Of a DNA stretch of 64,000 nucleotides, positions 51,419 through 60,227 are shown piece by piece. Every line of letters begins with the position of its first letter. The first letter of the stretch is position 1. The translations under genes were made by a program, and so were the position numbers. The notes beneath the pieces were generated by a model that was not told the DNA's origin, searched no databases, and saw only the letters and a list, made by a program, of their open reading frames with translations. The DNA comes from Nocardioides sp. JS614 (GTDB taxonomy: Bacteria; Actinomycetota; Actinomycetes; Propionibacteriales; Nocardioidaceae): assembly GCF_000015265.1 (NCBI RefSeq), contig NC_008699.1, positions 4,216,001 to 4,280,000 on the forward strand. Direction: 5' to 3'.

Positions 51419-52072
51419 CTAAGCGATAGCCCTCGGGTTCTCGCCGGTGACCACGAAGACCACCCGGTTCGCGACCGAGACGGCGTGGTCGGCGATCCGC
51501 TCGTAGTACCGGCCGAGGAGGGCGACGTCGACCGCCGCCTCGACGCCGTGGCTCCAGTCGGCGGAGAGCATCTCGGCGAAGGTGGTGCGCCGCAGCTTGT
51601 CCATCTCCTCGTCCATGTGGGCGAGCGCGCGGGCCTCCTCGACGTCGCGGTCGGCGATGATCTTCGAGACCCGCCGCACCATCTCCTCCGCCACGTGCGC
51701 CATCCGCTCGATGATCGGCGAGACGTCCGCGGGGACCGCGAGGTTCGGGACCCGCAGCCGGGCGATCTTCGCGACGTGCACGGACAGGTCGCCCATCCGC
51801 TCGAGCTCGCTGACCATCCGGAGCGCCGCGACCACCGTGCGCAGGTCGCTGGCGACCGGCTGCTGCAGCGAGAGCAGCAGGAACGCCGAGTCCTCGACCC
51901 GCTCACGGGCCTGGTCGATCTCGGCGTCCGCGGAGATCACGCCCTCCGCGATCGTGGCGTCGCCGGACAGCAACGCCTCGGTGGCGAGCCGCACCGCCGT
52001 CTCGACGTTCTCGCAGATGCTCGCCAGGTCGCCGAACATGCCGTCGAGCTGTTCGTGGAATGCCTCTCGCAT
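51419..52072 (-). CDS. phoU: Phosphate transport regulator PhoU
   Basis: 217 residues made of two three-helix PhoU repeats: 'FHEQLDGMFGDLASICENVETAVRLATEAL' region and 'MAHVAEEMVRRVSKIIADRDV', each with E/D-rich metal-binding loops ('ERMGDLSVHVAKIA', 'YYERIADHAVSVANRV'). It links phosphate uptake to the SenX3/RegX3-type pair divergently transcribed next to it. ATG at 52072. The PHO box at 52112-52133 lies in the shared promoter. Confidence 0.94.
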   Translation of the reverse strand: MREAFHEQLDGMFGDLASICENVETAVRLATEALLSGDATIAEGVISADAEIDQARERVEDSAFLLLSLQQPVASDLRTVVAALRMVSELERMGDLSVHVAKIARLRVPNLAVPADVSPIIERMAHVAEEMVRRVSKIIADRDVEEARALAHMDEEMDKLRRTTFAEMLSADWSHGVEAAVDVALLGRYYERIADHAVSVANRVVFVVTGENPRAIA

Positions 52073-52111
52073 GGTGACCAGCCTAAGTGCCCCAGGTTGC
52101 CGATCGGGGCC

Positions 52112-52133
52112 GCGACGTGAACGAGGGATGAAC
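52112..52133 (-). promoter_or_regulatory. PHO box (two 11-bp direct repeats)
   Basis: On the minus strand: GTTCATCCCTC followed directly by GTTCACGTCGC, two 11-bp repeats with the GTTCA core of actinobacterial PhoP/RegX3 boxes. It lies between phoU and senX3, so the pair may autoregulate and control phoU. Confidence 0.65.
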
Positions 52134-52192
52134 ATCGCGAAGCCGACGCTCCGCGGGCGAACTCGCGATGAAATGGCTCGTACGATTCAGGT

Positions 52193-53347
52193 GTGGATGC
52201 GACGACGCAGGCGTTCCTCGCCGCGCTCATCGGAGCCGTCGTCGCGGGCGGCGCGGTACTGGCGTGGCACCTCAGCGACCGCCAGCAGCACCACATCCCG
52301 CCCGTCGAGGATCCGGTGGTGCCTGTCGGGGTCGCCGCGGTGCTCTCCGTCCTGCGCAGCAGCGCGGTCGTCGTCGACGACGCCGACGTCGTCCTGAAGG
52401 CCTCCGCGCCGGCGTACGCGATGGGCCTGGTGCGCGGCACCGCCCTGGCCTCCACCGACCTCGCGGACCTGGTCCACCAGGTCCGCCGCGACGGCCAGAT
52501 CCGGGAGACGGAGCTGCTGATGAGCCGCCCGGGCCTCCCGTCTCGGCACGTGACGGCGCGGGTCGCGCCGCTCGGCTCGCGGCTCGTGCTCGCGCTGGTC
52601 GAGGACCGCACGCGCGAGCGTCGCGTGGAGGCGGTACGCCGGGACTTCGTCGCCAACGTCAGCCACGAGTTGAAGACGCCGGTCGGCGCCATCCGGCTGC
52701 TGGCCGAGGCGGTCCATGACGCCGCGGAGGACCCCGAGGCGGTCAAGCGCTTCTCCGACCGGATGCTCACGGAGAGCGACCGGCTCTCCCGGCTCGTGCA
52801 GCAGGTGATCGAGCTGTCCCGGCTCCAGGGCGACGAGCCGCTGGAGCAGCCGATGCCGGTCGAGCTCGACGAGGTGATCAAGGTCGCTGTGGACACCAGC
52901 GCGATCGACGCCGACTCCAAGCGGATCTCGATCGTCACCGGCGGCGTCTCGCACCTGCAGGTCTTCGGCAGCGAGGAGCAGGTCACCGCCGCGGTCGCGA
53001 ACCTGGTGGCCAACGCGGTGTCGTACTCCGAGAGCGACGCCACCGTGCTGGTCTCGACGAAGGCCGATGACGACATGGTGGAGATCTCCGTCGTCGACCA
53101 GGGCATCGGGATCCCGCCCGGCGAGATGGACCGGATCTTCGAGCGGTTCTACCGGGTCGACCCGGCCCGGCACCGCTCCACCGGTGGCACCGGCCTGGGC
53201 CTGTCCATCGTCAAGCACGTCGCGGCCACGCATGGCGGAGAGGTCCGCGTGTGGTCCGTGGAGGGGCAGGGGTCTACGTTCACCTTGACCCTCCCCCGAC
53301 ATGTCTCGGCCCGTTCGAACACGTGGAACCAGGAGGCTGGCCAGTGA
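52193..53347 (+). CDS. senX3: Phosphate-sensing histidine kinase, SenX3-like
   Basis: 384 residues from a GTG. One N-terminal membrane helix (residues 8-27), a PAS-like region, the HisKA box 'FVANVSHELKTPVGAIRLLAEA' (phosphorylated His) and HATPase motifs 'VANLVANAVSYS', 'VDQGIGIP' and 'GTGLGLSIVKH'. Stop overlaps the regX3 GTG by 4 nt. Confidence 0.9.
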   Translation: MDATTQAFLAALIGAVVAGGAVLAWHLSDRQQHHIPPVEDPVVPVGVAAVLSVLRSSAVVVDDADVVLKASAPAYAMGLVRGTALASTDLADLVHQVRRDGQIRETELLMSRPGLPSRHVTARVAPLGSRLVLALVEDRTRERRVEAVRRDFVANVSHELKTPVGAIRLLAEAVHDAAEDPEAVKRFSDRMLTESDRLSRLVQQVIELSRLQGDEPLEQPMPVELDEVIKVAVDTSAIDADSKRISIVTGGVSHLQVFGSEEQVTAAVANLVANAVSYSESDATVLVSTKADDDMVEISVVDQGIGIPPGEMDRIFERFYRVDPARHRSTGGTGLGLSIVKHVAATHGGEVRVWSVEGQGSTFTLTLPRHVSARSNTWNQEAGQ

Positions 53348-54021
53348 CCCGCGTACTCGTCGTCGAGGACGAAGAGAGCTACAGCGACGCTCTCGCCTAC
53401 ATGCTGCGCAAGGAGGGGTACGAGGTCGCCATCGCCGCCAACGGCAACGACGCCCTCACCGAGTTCGACCGCAACGGCGCCGACATCGTGCTGCTCGACC
53501 TGATGCTCCCGGGGCTGCCCGGCACCGAGGTATGCCGCCAGATCCGGCAGACCTCGAGCGTGCCGGTGATCATGGTCAGCGCCAAGGACGACGAGGTCGA
53601 CAAGGTCGTCGGCCTCGAGCTGGGCGCCGACGACTACGTCACCAAGCCGTACTCGCCACGCGAGCTGGTGGCCCGGATCCGCGCCGTGCTCCGCCGCGGG
53701 CAGGAGCCCGACCTCGCCCCGCCGACCCTCGAGGCCGGCCCGGTCCGGATGGACGTCGAGCGGCACGTGGTGACCGTGGACGGCCAGGCCCAGCGGCTGC
53801 CGCTCAAGGAGTTCGAGCTGCTGGAGATGTTCCTGCGCAACCCCGGCCGGGTGCTCACCCGCGGCCAGCTCATCGACCGGGTCTGGGGCTCCGACTACGT
53901 CGGCGACACCAAGACCCTCGACGTCCACGTCAAGCGGCTGCGCGCCAAGATCGAGCCCGACCCCGGCGAGCCGAGGTACCTGGTCACCGTCCGCGGCCTG
54001 GGCTACAAGTTCGACGTCTGA
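53344..54021 (+). CDS. regX3: Phosphate response regulator, RegX3-like (OmpR family)
   Basis: 225 residues. Receiver domain 'VLVVEDEESYSDALAYML' with phospho-Asp in 'IVLLDLMLPGLPG' and Lys in 'VTKPYSPRELVAR'. The C-terminal winged helix 'RVLTRGQLIDRVWGSDYVGDTKTLDVHVKRLR' is OmpR/PhoB type. It would bind PHO boxes on phosphate limitation. Followed by a family A repeat. Confidence 0.93.
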   Translation: MTRVLVVEDEESYSDALAYMLRKEGYEVAIAANGNDALTEFDRNGADIVLLDLMLPGLPGTEVCRQIRQTSSVPVIMVSAKDDEVDKVVGLELGADDYVTKPYSPRELVARIRAVLRRGQEPDLAPPTLEAGPVRMDVERHVVTVDGQAQRLPLKEFELLEMFLRNPGRVLTRGQLIDRVWGSDYVGDTKTLDVHVKRLRAKIEPDPGEPRYLVTVRGLGYKFDV

Positions 54022-54036
54022 GCCGGAGCCGGGGTC

Positions 54037-54124
54037 GGTTTCCCCGGTTAACCGGGGAACTTGGAACTGTTGACCCGAAGTTTCGGGCCAGAAGTTCCGG
54101 TTTCCCCGGGTAACCGGGGAAACC
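54037..54124. repeat. Composite palindromic repeat, family A, copy 3
   Basis: Left module gtttccccggtt/aaccggggaac (54038-54060, one base missing), central hairpin ggaactgttgacccgaagtttcgggccagaagttcc region (54063-54098) and right module ggtttccccgg...ccggggaaacc (54099-54124). Lies after regX3 and before the EamA gene, both on the plus strand. Confidence 0.85.
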
Positions 54125-54213
54125 GCCGGCGCGCGCACCCGCTGGCGGCATCTCGCGCATCGACGTCCGAAAACCGCGTGTCGGGTGTCGGCGGGGCTCT
54201 CTAGGCTGGGTCG

Positions 54214-55152
54214 GTGACGAGTACGACGGCCCCGACGACGACCACCGAGGCCGACGCCCCCGCCCCCTGGCTGCCGGTGGCGGCGGTGGCGGTGACGCTG
54301 GTGTTCTGGGCGTCGGCGTTCGTCGCGATCCGCCACCTCGGCCAGGACTTCTCGCCCGGCGCGCTGTCGCTGGGCCGGCTGCTGGTCGGCACGCTCTGCC
54401 TGGGCGCGGTCGCGCTGAGCCGCGGCATGCCGCGCCCGACCGGCCGGGAGTGGATGTCGATCGTCGCGATCGGCGTGCTCTGGTTCGGTGTCTACAACGT
54501 CGCCCTCAACGAGGGCGAGCACCGCGTGGACGCCGGCACCGCCGCCATGCTGATCCAGATCTCGCCGGTGCTGATCGCGTTCCTCGCCGCGGCGTTCCTC
54601 GACGAGCGCTTCACGCTCTACCTCGGCGTCGGCCTGGCGCTCGCGTTCAGCGGCGTGGGCCTGATCAGCCTGGCCACCTCCGAGGGCGGCGGCAGCGACG
54701 TGGTCGGCGTCCTGCTCTGCCTGGTCTCGGCCGCCGTCTACTCCGTCAGCCTGATCCTGCAGAAGCCGCTGGTCGCCCGGCTCTCCGCGCTCCACGTCAC
54801 CTGGCTGGCCTGCACCGTCGGCGCCGTCGTCTGCCTGCCGTTCCTGGGCCAGCTCCTCGACGAGGCCGGTGACGCGCCGACGTCCTCGATCCTGTGGGTC
54901 GCCTACCTCGGCGTCTTCCCCACCGCGATCGCGTTCACGACCTACGCCTACGCCCTGCGCCACATGTCGGCCAGCAGCCTCGGGGTGACGACGTACCTCG
55001 TCCCCCCGATCACCATCGCGATGGGCGTGGTGTTCCTCGACGAGGCGCCGCCGGCGATGGCGTACGTCGGCGGCGCGCTCGCGCTGGTCGGCGTCGCCGT
55101 CGCCCGGCGCAAGCCGCGCACGCTCGCCGAGGAGGTCAGCCCGCCGGCCTAG
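54214..55152 (+). CDS. EamA/DMT-family transporter
   Basis: 312 residues from a GTG, with ten membrane segments in two EamA repeats: 'FWASAFVAIRHLGQDFSPGALSLGRLLVG' and 'LGVFPTAIAFTTYAYALRHM' with 'YLVPPITIAMGVVFLDE' at the end of each half. Drug/metabolite transporter family, generally exporters of amino acids or small metabolites. Monocistronic; substrate unknown. Confidence 0.85.
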   Translation: MTSTTAPTTTTEADAPAPWLPVAAVAVTLVFWASAFVAIRHLGQDFSPGALSLGRLLVGTLCLGAVALSRGMPRPTGREWMSIVAIGVLWFGVYNVALNEGEHRVDAGTAAMLIQISPVLIAFLAAAFLDERFTLYLGVGLALAFSGVGLISLATSEGGGSDVVGVLLCLVSAAVYSVSLILQKPLVARLSALHVTWLACTVGAVVCLPFLGQLLDEAGDAPTSSILWVAYLGVFPTAIAFTTYAYALRHMSASSLGVTTYLVPPITIAMGVVFLDEAPPAMAYVGGALALVGVAVARRKPRTLAEEVSPPA

Positions 55153-55225
55153 TGTCGCGGGGCTCGTCGTGCCGGTCACACCCGGCGCACGCGTGCCGGG
55201 CTCGCCGATCGGGAACGAGGCGGCC

Positions 55226-56896
55226 ATGAGCTCCTCCTCGCACCCACCCCTGTCGCGCTACGCGGCCCTGGCGCGGCTGCTGGTCCGGCACCGTCGCAGC
55301 GACCTCCTGTCCGGACTGGGCCTGGACGGGTTCCCGCGCGACGACGACGCCCCCGAGGGCGACGAGGCCCTCGCGGAGCGGTTCGCGGCCGACCTCGAGG
55401 AGCTCGGGCCGACGTTCATCAAGCTCGGCCAGCTGCTCTCGACCCGGTTCGACCTGCTGCCCCCGGCGTACACGACCGCGCTCGCCCGGCTCCAGGACGA
55501 CGCCGAGCCGGCGGACTTCGACAGCCTCCGCGAGGTCGTGGAGGCCGAGCTCGGCGGCCGGATCGGCGACCTGTACGGGTCCTTCGATCCCGAGCCGCTG
55601 GCGGCCGCATCGCTCGGCCAGGTGCACCGCGCGACGCTGCGCAACGGTCGTGAGGTCGTCGTCAAGGTGCAGCGTCCCGGCGTCCGGGAGCAGGCGCGGG
55701 AGGACATGGAGACGCTCGCGCGGCTCGCGGGCCTGGCCGACCGACACACCGACACCGGCCGCCGGTTCGGCTTCGAGCAGCTGCTCGCCGAGTTCCGCCG
55801 CTCGCTGAGCGGTGAGCTCGACTACCGCCGCGAGGCGCGCAACCTGCGCCGGTTCCGCGAGCTCACGTCCGACTACGACCTCCTGGTGGTGCCGGCTCCG
55901 GTCGAGGAGCTGTCGACGTCGCGGGTGCTGACGATGGACCGGGTCGACGGGCGCAAGGTCACCGACGTCGGACCGCTGGGCCTGCTCGACCTCGACACCC
56001 GGCCGATGGTGGAGCAGCTGTTCGGCTGCTACCTGGACGCGATGCTGCGCCACGGCTTCCTGCACGCCGACCCGCACCCGGGCAACATGCTGGTCACCGA
56101 CGACGACCGGCTGGCGCTGCTCGACCTCGGGATGGTCACGACCGTCCCGCCGCGGCTGCGCGACCAGGTCACCAAGCTGCTGCTCGCGCTGGGCGACGGG
56201 GACGGCGACGAGGCGGCCGCGGTGCTGGCCGCCCTCGGCCACCCGCTGCAGGACTTCGACGCGGCCGCGTTCCGTGCGGACGTCGGGCAGCTCGTCTCGG
56301 AGGCGACCAGCGCCGGGTCCGACGTCCAGGCCGGCTCGGCCCTGGTCCAGCTGAGCCAGGTCTCCGGGCGGCACGGGCTGCGCCCGCCCGCCGAGATGTC
56401 GATGGTCGGCAAGGCGCTGCTGAACCTGGACCAGGTCACGCTGCACCTCGACCCGACGTTCGACCCGGCGGCCGCGGTGCGCGACAGCCTGGTGTCGCTG
56501 CTGCGCAGCGGCCTGAGCTTCAGCGCCGCCGGGATGATGAGCGCGGCGCTGGAGGCCAAGGAGTTCACCGCCAACCTGCCGCGGCGCGGCAACCGGATCC
56601 TGGAGGCGCTCTCCGAGGGCGAGCTCAGCATCCGGGTGCACGCGGTCGACGAGGAGCGGCTGCACACGGTGCTGCACCGGGTCGCGAACCGGCTCACGTT
56701 CGGGATCGTGATCGCGGCGACCGTGATCGGGGCGGCGATGATGATGCGGGTGCCGACCGAGCACGAGGTGCTGGGCTACCCGGCGGTGGCGATGGCCTTC
56801 TTCGTGTTCGCGGTGCTCAGCGGCGGCGGGCTGATCGCGTGGGTGCTGCTCACCGACCGGCGGGTGGCCCGGGAGCGGCGTCAGGACCCGGGCTGA
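55226..56896 (+). CDS. ABC1/UbiB-family atypical kinase
   Basis: 556 residues. The KxGQ motif 'FIKLGQLLSTRFDLLPPAY', the Ala-rich loop 'AAASLGQVHRATL', 'VVKVQRPGV', 'MLRHGFLHADPHPGNMLV' and 'LALLDLGMVTTV' mark the UbiB fold, which lacks a standard P-loop. Two C-terminal membrane helices (about residues 495-535). Family members support quinone or lipid biosynthesis. ATG with GAGG upstream. The end overlaps the YbjN gene. Confidence 0.85.
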   Translation: MSSSSHPPLSRYAALARLLVRHRRSDLLSGLGLDGFPRDDDAPEGDEALAERFAADLEELGPTFIKLGQLLSTRFDLLPPAYTTALARLQDDAEPADFDSLREVVEAELGGRIGDLYGSFDPEPLAAASLGQVHRATLRNGREVVVKVQRPGVREQAREDMETLARLAGLADRHTDTGRRFGFEQLLAEFRRSLSGELDYRREARNLRRFRELTSDYDLLVVPAPVEELSTSRVLTMDRVDGRKVTDVGPLGLLDLDTRPMVEQLFGCYLDAMLRHGFLHADPHPGNMLVTDDDRLALLDLGMVTTVPPRLRDQVTKLLLALGDGDGDEAAAVLAALGHPLQDFDAAAFRADVGQLVSEATSAGSDVQAGSALVQLSQVSGRHGLRPPAEMSMVGKALLNLDQVTLHLDPTFDPAAAVRDSLVSLLRSGLSFSAAGMMSAALEAKEFTANLPRRGNRILEALSEGELSIRVHAVDEERLHTVLHRVANRLTFGIVIAATVIGAAMMMRVPTEHEVLGYPAVAMAFFVFAVLSGGGLIAWVLLTDRRVARERRQDPG

Positions 56897-57480
56897 CCGG
56901 ATCCGTCCGGGCCGGACCCGGGCTGGCCCGACTCGGCGCCGGACTCCGCGCCGGACTCGGGGCCGGACTCGGCGCCGGACTCGAGCCAGCCGCGGAACGC
57001 CTCCAGGTTGTGGGTCGGCTCGCCGCGCAGCGTGCGCCACTCCCACTCCTTGCGGATCGAGGAGGCGAAGCCCAGCTCGAGGATCGCGTTGAACGACTCG
57101 TCGGCATAGGTCAGCACCGAGCCGAGGAGCCGGTCCAGCTCGTCGGGCGTGACCATGCCGAGCGGCAGCCGCGCGTCGAGGTAGATGTCGCCCAACCGGT
57201 CCAGCGCGAAGGCGACGCCGTACATCCTCAGGTTGCGTTGGAGCAGCCAGCGATAGACGCCCTCGTGGTTCTCGTCGGGGTTGCGACACACGAACGCGTG
57301 CACACCGAGCGCGTGGGTCCCGATGTCGAGGCGGACCGCCGTCTGCAGCTTCTTCTCCCCCGGCAGCGAGAACGAGAAGAAGCCGTCGGCGACCTCCTCC
57401 ACCTCGAGGTCGTTGGCGGCGAGGTAGTCGCGGACGACCTGGCGCGGATCCGGCTCGGGAGCCCCGTCCGCCGACGTCAC
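56881..57480 (-). CDS. YbjN-domain protein
   Basis: 199 residues from a GTG. The core matches YbjN ('VVRDYLAANDLEVEEVADGFFSFSLPG', 'RNLRMYGVAFALD', 'LPLGMVTPDELDRLLGSV'), similar to bacterial chaperone-like folds. The last ~30 residues are acidic Ser/Gly repeats (ESGAESGPESG) from 12-bp DNA repeats. The GTG overlaps the mshA stop by 4 nt. Its 3' end overlaps the convergent ABC1 gene by 16 bp. Function unknown. Confidence 0.82.
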   Translation of the reverse strand: MTSADGAPEPDPRQVVRDYLAANDLEVEEVADGFFSFSLPGEKKLQTAVRLDIGTHALGVHAFVCRNPDENHEGVYRWLLQRNLRMYGVAFALDRLGDIYLDARLPLGMVTPDELDRLLGSVLTYADESFNAILELGFASSIRKEWEWRTLRGEPTHNLEAFRGWLESGAESGPESGAESGAESGQPGSGPDGSGQPGS

Positions 57481-58799
57481 ACGGCCTCCCGGATCTCGGC
57501 CCGCGCCCGCCGGTAGACGTCGAGGGTCTGCCGCGCGGTGTGCTCCCAGGAGAACAGCCGCGCCTGCTCGAGCGCCCCCGCGGCCAACCGGTCGCGGAAC
57601 GCGTCGTTCTCGACCACGCGGCGCAGCGCGTCGGCCCAGTCCCGCGGGTCGTGGGTGTCGACGAGCAGGCCGCTGCGGCCGTCGCGCACGACCGTCGTGA
57701 GGCCGCCGACCGCGGCGGCGACGACCGGGGTGCCGGTGGCCTGGGCCTCGGCCGCGACCAGCCCGAAGGACTCGTTGTACGACGGCACCGCGACCAGGGT
57801 CGCGGCCGCGCACCAGCGGGCCAGCTCCTCCTGGGAGACCGGAGGCACGAAGCGCACCACGGGGCCGGTGCCGCCGGCGCCGTCGAGCCCGAGCTCGCTC
57901 GCCAGCTGGGCCAGCGACTCGGGGTGCTCGAGCCCGGAGCCCGAGGGCCCGCCGACGATCGGGACGACCAGCCGTGAGCGCAGCTCCGGGGTCTGGGCGA
58001 GCAGCTCGGCGACGGCGCGCAGCAGCACGTCCGGGGCCTTGAGCGGCTGGATCCGGCCGGCGAACAGCAGCACCGCGGCGTCCTCCGGCAGGCCGAGCCG
58101 GGCCCGGGCGGTCGAGCGGTCCTGGGGCCGGAACACCCCGAGGTCGACGCCGGGGTGGACGACCTCGACCCGGCTGGGGTCGGCGTCGTACATGTTGACC
58201 AGCTGCTTGGCCTCGATGTCGGTGTTGGCGACCAGCATGTCGGCGGCCTCGACGACCTGCTCCTCGCCGATGATGCGGGCCGCGGGCTCGGGGGTGTCGC
58301 CCTCGGCGAGCGCGTCGTTCTTGACCTTCGCCATCGTGTGCATGGAGTGCACCAGCGGCACACCCCACCGGTCGCGGGCCAGCGCGCCGACCTGCCCGGA
58401 GAGCCAGTAGTGGGAGTGCACGACGTCGTAGTGCCCGACCGGCTGGGCCGCCTCGGCGCGCAGCACCTCGCGGGCGAAGACGCAGAGCTGGCCGGGCAGC
58501 TCGGCCTTGGTGAGCCCCTCGAACGGCCCGGCGTGGATGTGCCGGACCTGCACCCCGTCGTACGCCTCGACCAGCGGCTCGACCGCCGAGGTGGTGGCCC
58601 GGGTGAAGATGTCGACGGCGATGCCCTGGGCGGCCAGTCGCTTGGACAGCTCGATGACGTAGACGTTCATCCCACCCGCATCACCCGTCCCGGGCTGGTC
58701 GAGGGGCGAGGTGTGCAGGCTGATCATCGCCACACGCCGGATCGGGTCCACTGCCACCTCGGGGTCGTCGCGCTCGTCGGGTCCAACCAAGGTGAACAT
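57477..58799 (-). CDS. mshA: D-inositol-3-phosphate glycosyltransferase MshA
   Basis: 440 residues from the ATG at 58799 (an ATG at 58853 would add 18 residues). 'MISLHTSPLDQPGTGDAGGMNVYV' is the MshA start pattern, 'VHSHYWLSGQVGALA' and 'GRIQPLKAPDVLLRAVA' are GT4 features and the C-terminal 'PSYNESFGLVAAEAQATGTPV' holds the nucleotide-sugar EX7E motif. It starts mycothiol synthesis by joining GlcNAc to inositol phosphate. Confidence 0.93.
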   Translation of the reverse strand: MFTLVGPDERDDPEVAVDPIRRVAMISLHTSPLDQPGTGDAGGMNVYVIELSKRLAAQGIAVDIFTRATTSAVEPLVEAYDGVQVRHIHAGPFEGLTKAELPGQLCVFAREVLRAEAAQPVGHYDVVHSHYWLSGQVGALARDRWGVPLVHSMHTMAKVKNDALAEGDTPEPAARIIGEEQVVEAADMLVANTDIEAKQLVNMYDADPSRVEVVHPGVDLGVFRPQDRSTARARLGLPEDAAVLLFAGRIQPLKAPDVLLRAVAELLAQTPELRSRLVVPIVGGPSGSGLEHPESLAQLASELGLDGAGGTGPVVRFVPPVSQEELARWCAAATLVAVPSYNESFGLVAAEAQATGTPVVAAAVGGLTTVVRDGRSGLLVDTHDPRDWADALRRVVENDAFRDRLAAGALEQARLFSWEHTARQTLDVYRRARAEIREAV

Positions 58800-58842
58800 G
58801 CCGGGGCCCGGATTGATTCCCCTCGAGCGGTGCCCCGGCCGG

Positions 58843-59226
58843 TCAGCGCGCATGCGAGCCGCGGTTGCGGTGGGGCGGCGGCGTCGGCTCGGTACGCCGG
58901 CCGCGGGCGAGCAGGATCGCCGCCACGACGACCGCGGCGGCACCGAAGACCGCGTCCACCGTCACCGGGTCGCCACCCTCGCGCAGCACCTCGAGCACCG
59001 ATCCGGCCAGCAGCGCGAAGCACACCGCCACGAGCACCCGCAGCCAGGTGGCGCTGCGACTGACCAGGCTGGCGCCGGCCACGAGGGTCGCCACGACGAG
59101 CAGCGCGAGCCCGGCCCAGGTGAGGCCGTCGACGAGACCGGAGCCGGCACCGGCCGCATCCGCGGCGTACGCAGCCAGCCAGCAGAGCCCGCCGAGGAGA
59201 CCGGCTACTGCGGCAGGTACGCGCAT
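58843..59226 (-). CDS. Small membrane protein, four helices
   Basis: 127 residues, mostly four hydrophobic segments: residues 5-22, 33-52, 58-78 and 90-108, with a charged Pro/Arg-rich C-terminal tail. Not recognised as a named family. ATG at 59226. Its stop is 44 bp before the preferred mshA start and may overlap the alternative one. Confidence 0.65.
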   Translation of the reverse strand: MRVPAAVAGLLGGLCWLAAYAADAAGAGSGLVDGLTWAGLALLVVATLVAGASLVSRSATWLRVLVAVCFALLAGSVLEVLREGGDPVTVDAVFGAAAVVVAAILLARGRRTEPTPPPHRNRGSHAR

Positions 59227-59324
59227 GCCTCCACCCTCCCGACCGGCTCTCCTGGACGACAGGTCAGTGTGCCACCGTCCGACGCCGGCGACCACGGGCG
59301 TCCGGCGACCGGCACAATGGCGCC

Positions 59325-60071
59325 GTGAGCCACCCCCGCACCGCCGTCGTCACCGGAGCCAGCAGCGGGATCGGCGCCGCCACCGCGCGCCGCCTCGCCG
59401 CCGAGGGCTTCCAGGTGTTCTGCGCCGCCCGGCGGCGCGACCGCATCGAGGCGCTCGCCGCTGAGATCGGGGGTACGCCGGTCGAGTGCGACGTCACGTC
59501 CGCCGAGTCGGTCGCCGGCCTGGCGGCCGCGGTCGGCGAGCGGCTCGACGTACTCGTCAACGACGCCGGCGGCGCGTTCGGCTCCGCCCCGGTGGCCGAG
59601 GCCGACACCGAGGACTGGCGGCGGATGTACGAGGTCAACGTGATCGGCCTGATGCAGGTGACCCGGGCGCTGCTGCCCGCGCTGCTCGCGAGCGGGGCGG
59701 GGGTGATCCTGAACGTCGGGTCGACGGCCGGGCGGATCGCCTACGAGGGCGGCGCCGGCTACACCGCCGCCAAGCACGGCACCAAGGTCGTCACCGAGAC
59801 GTTGCGGCTCGAGCTGTGGGACCAGCCGGTCCGAGTCATGGAGATCGCGCCCGGGATGGTGAAGACGGACGAGTTCGCGCTGGTGCGCTTCGAAGGCGAC
59901 CGCGAACGGGCCGACGCGGTGTACGCCGGGGTCGCCGAGCCGCTCACCGCCGAGGACATCGCCGACGCGATCGGCTGGATGGTCACCCGCCCGCCGCACG
60001 TCAACGTCGACGAGCTGGTGATCAAGCCCCGCGCCCAGGCCGCCCAGCACAAGGTCCATCGTCGGGCCTGA
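59325..60071 (+). CDS. Short-chain dehydrogenase/reductase
   Basis: 248 residues from a GTG. 'AVVTGASSGIGAATARRL' is the cofactor site and 'ILNVGSTAGRIAYEGGAGYTAAKHG' the Ser-Tyr-Lys active site (Ser in GST, Tyr in GYT). 'AARRRDRIEAL' after the second strand indicates NADP preference. Related to YdfG-like 3-hydroxy acid dehydrogenases. Monocistronic. Confidence 0.85.
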   Translation: MSHPRTAVVTGASSGIGAATARRLAAEGFQVFCAARRRDRIEALAAEIGGTPVECDVTSAESVAGLAAAVGERLDVLVNDAGGAFGSAPVAEADTEDWRRMYEVNVIGLMQVTRALLPALLASGAGVILNVGSTAGRIAYEGGAGYTAAKHGTKVVTETLRLELWDQPVRVMEIAPGMVKTDEFALVRFEGDRERADAVYAGVAEPLTAEDIADAIGWMVTRPPHVNVDELVIKPRAQAAQHKVHRRA

Positions 60072-60188
60072 GTCGCGGAGCAGCTCAGGCCTGCCACGAT
60101 GATGGTCGAGCCCGGCCCGCGACCGAGCGCCGGCGAGGTCGCGACGGCCGTGTCGAGACCGGTCCAGTGCAGCGGCGGTCAGATCAGT

Positions 60189-60227
60189 GTGGAGTCCCTG
60201 ACGTACCAGGCACGTCACCGACTCCAC
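60189..60227. repeat. Hairpin with agtccctgacgt core, family C copy 1
   Basis: Arms gtggagtc (60189-60196) and gactccac (60220-60227), with inner pair gacgt/acgtc, form a 39-nt hairpin between convergent genes. Its left arm agtccctgacgt recurs in a second hairpin at 62377-62436. Probably a bidirectional terminator. The rest of 60072-60227 shows nothing else. Confidence 0.65.

Noticed and set aside
51000..51420. Long frame with ERSE/RAKRA-type repeats through the 119-bp array
   Set aside because: The 119-bp period is not a multiple of three, so the repeated peptide shifts frame between units; no start context or domain.
53149..55227. 692-codon minus-strand frame across regX3 and the EamA gene
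   Set aside because: Shadow frame of two well-supported plus-strand genes, low complexity, and no domain.
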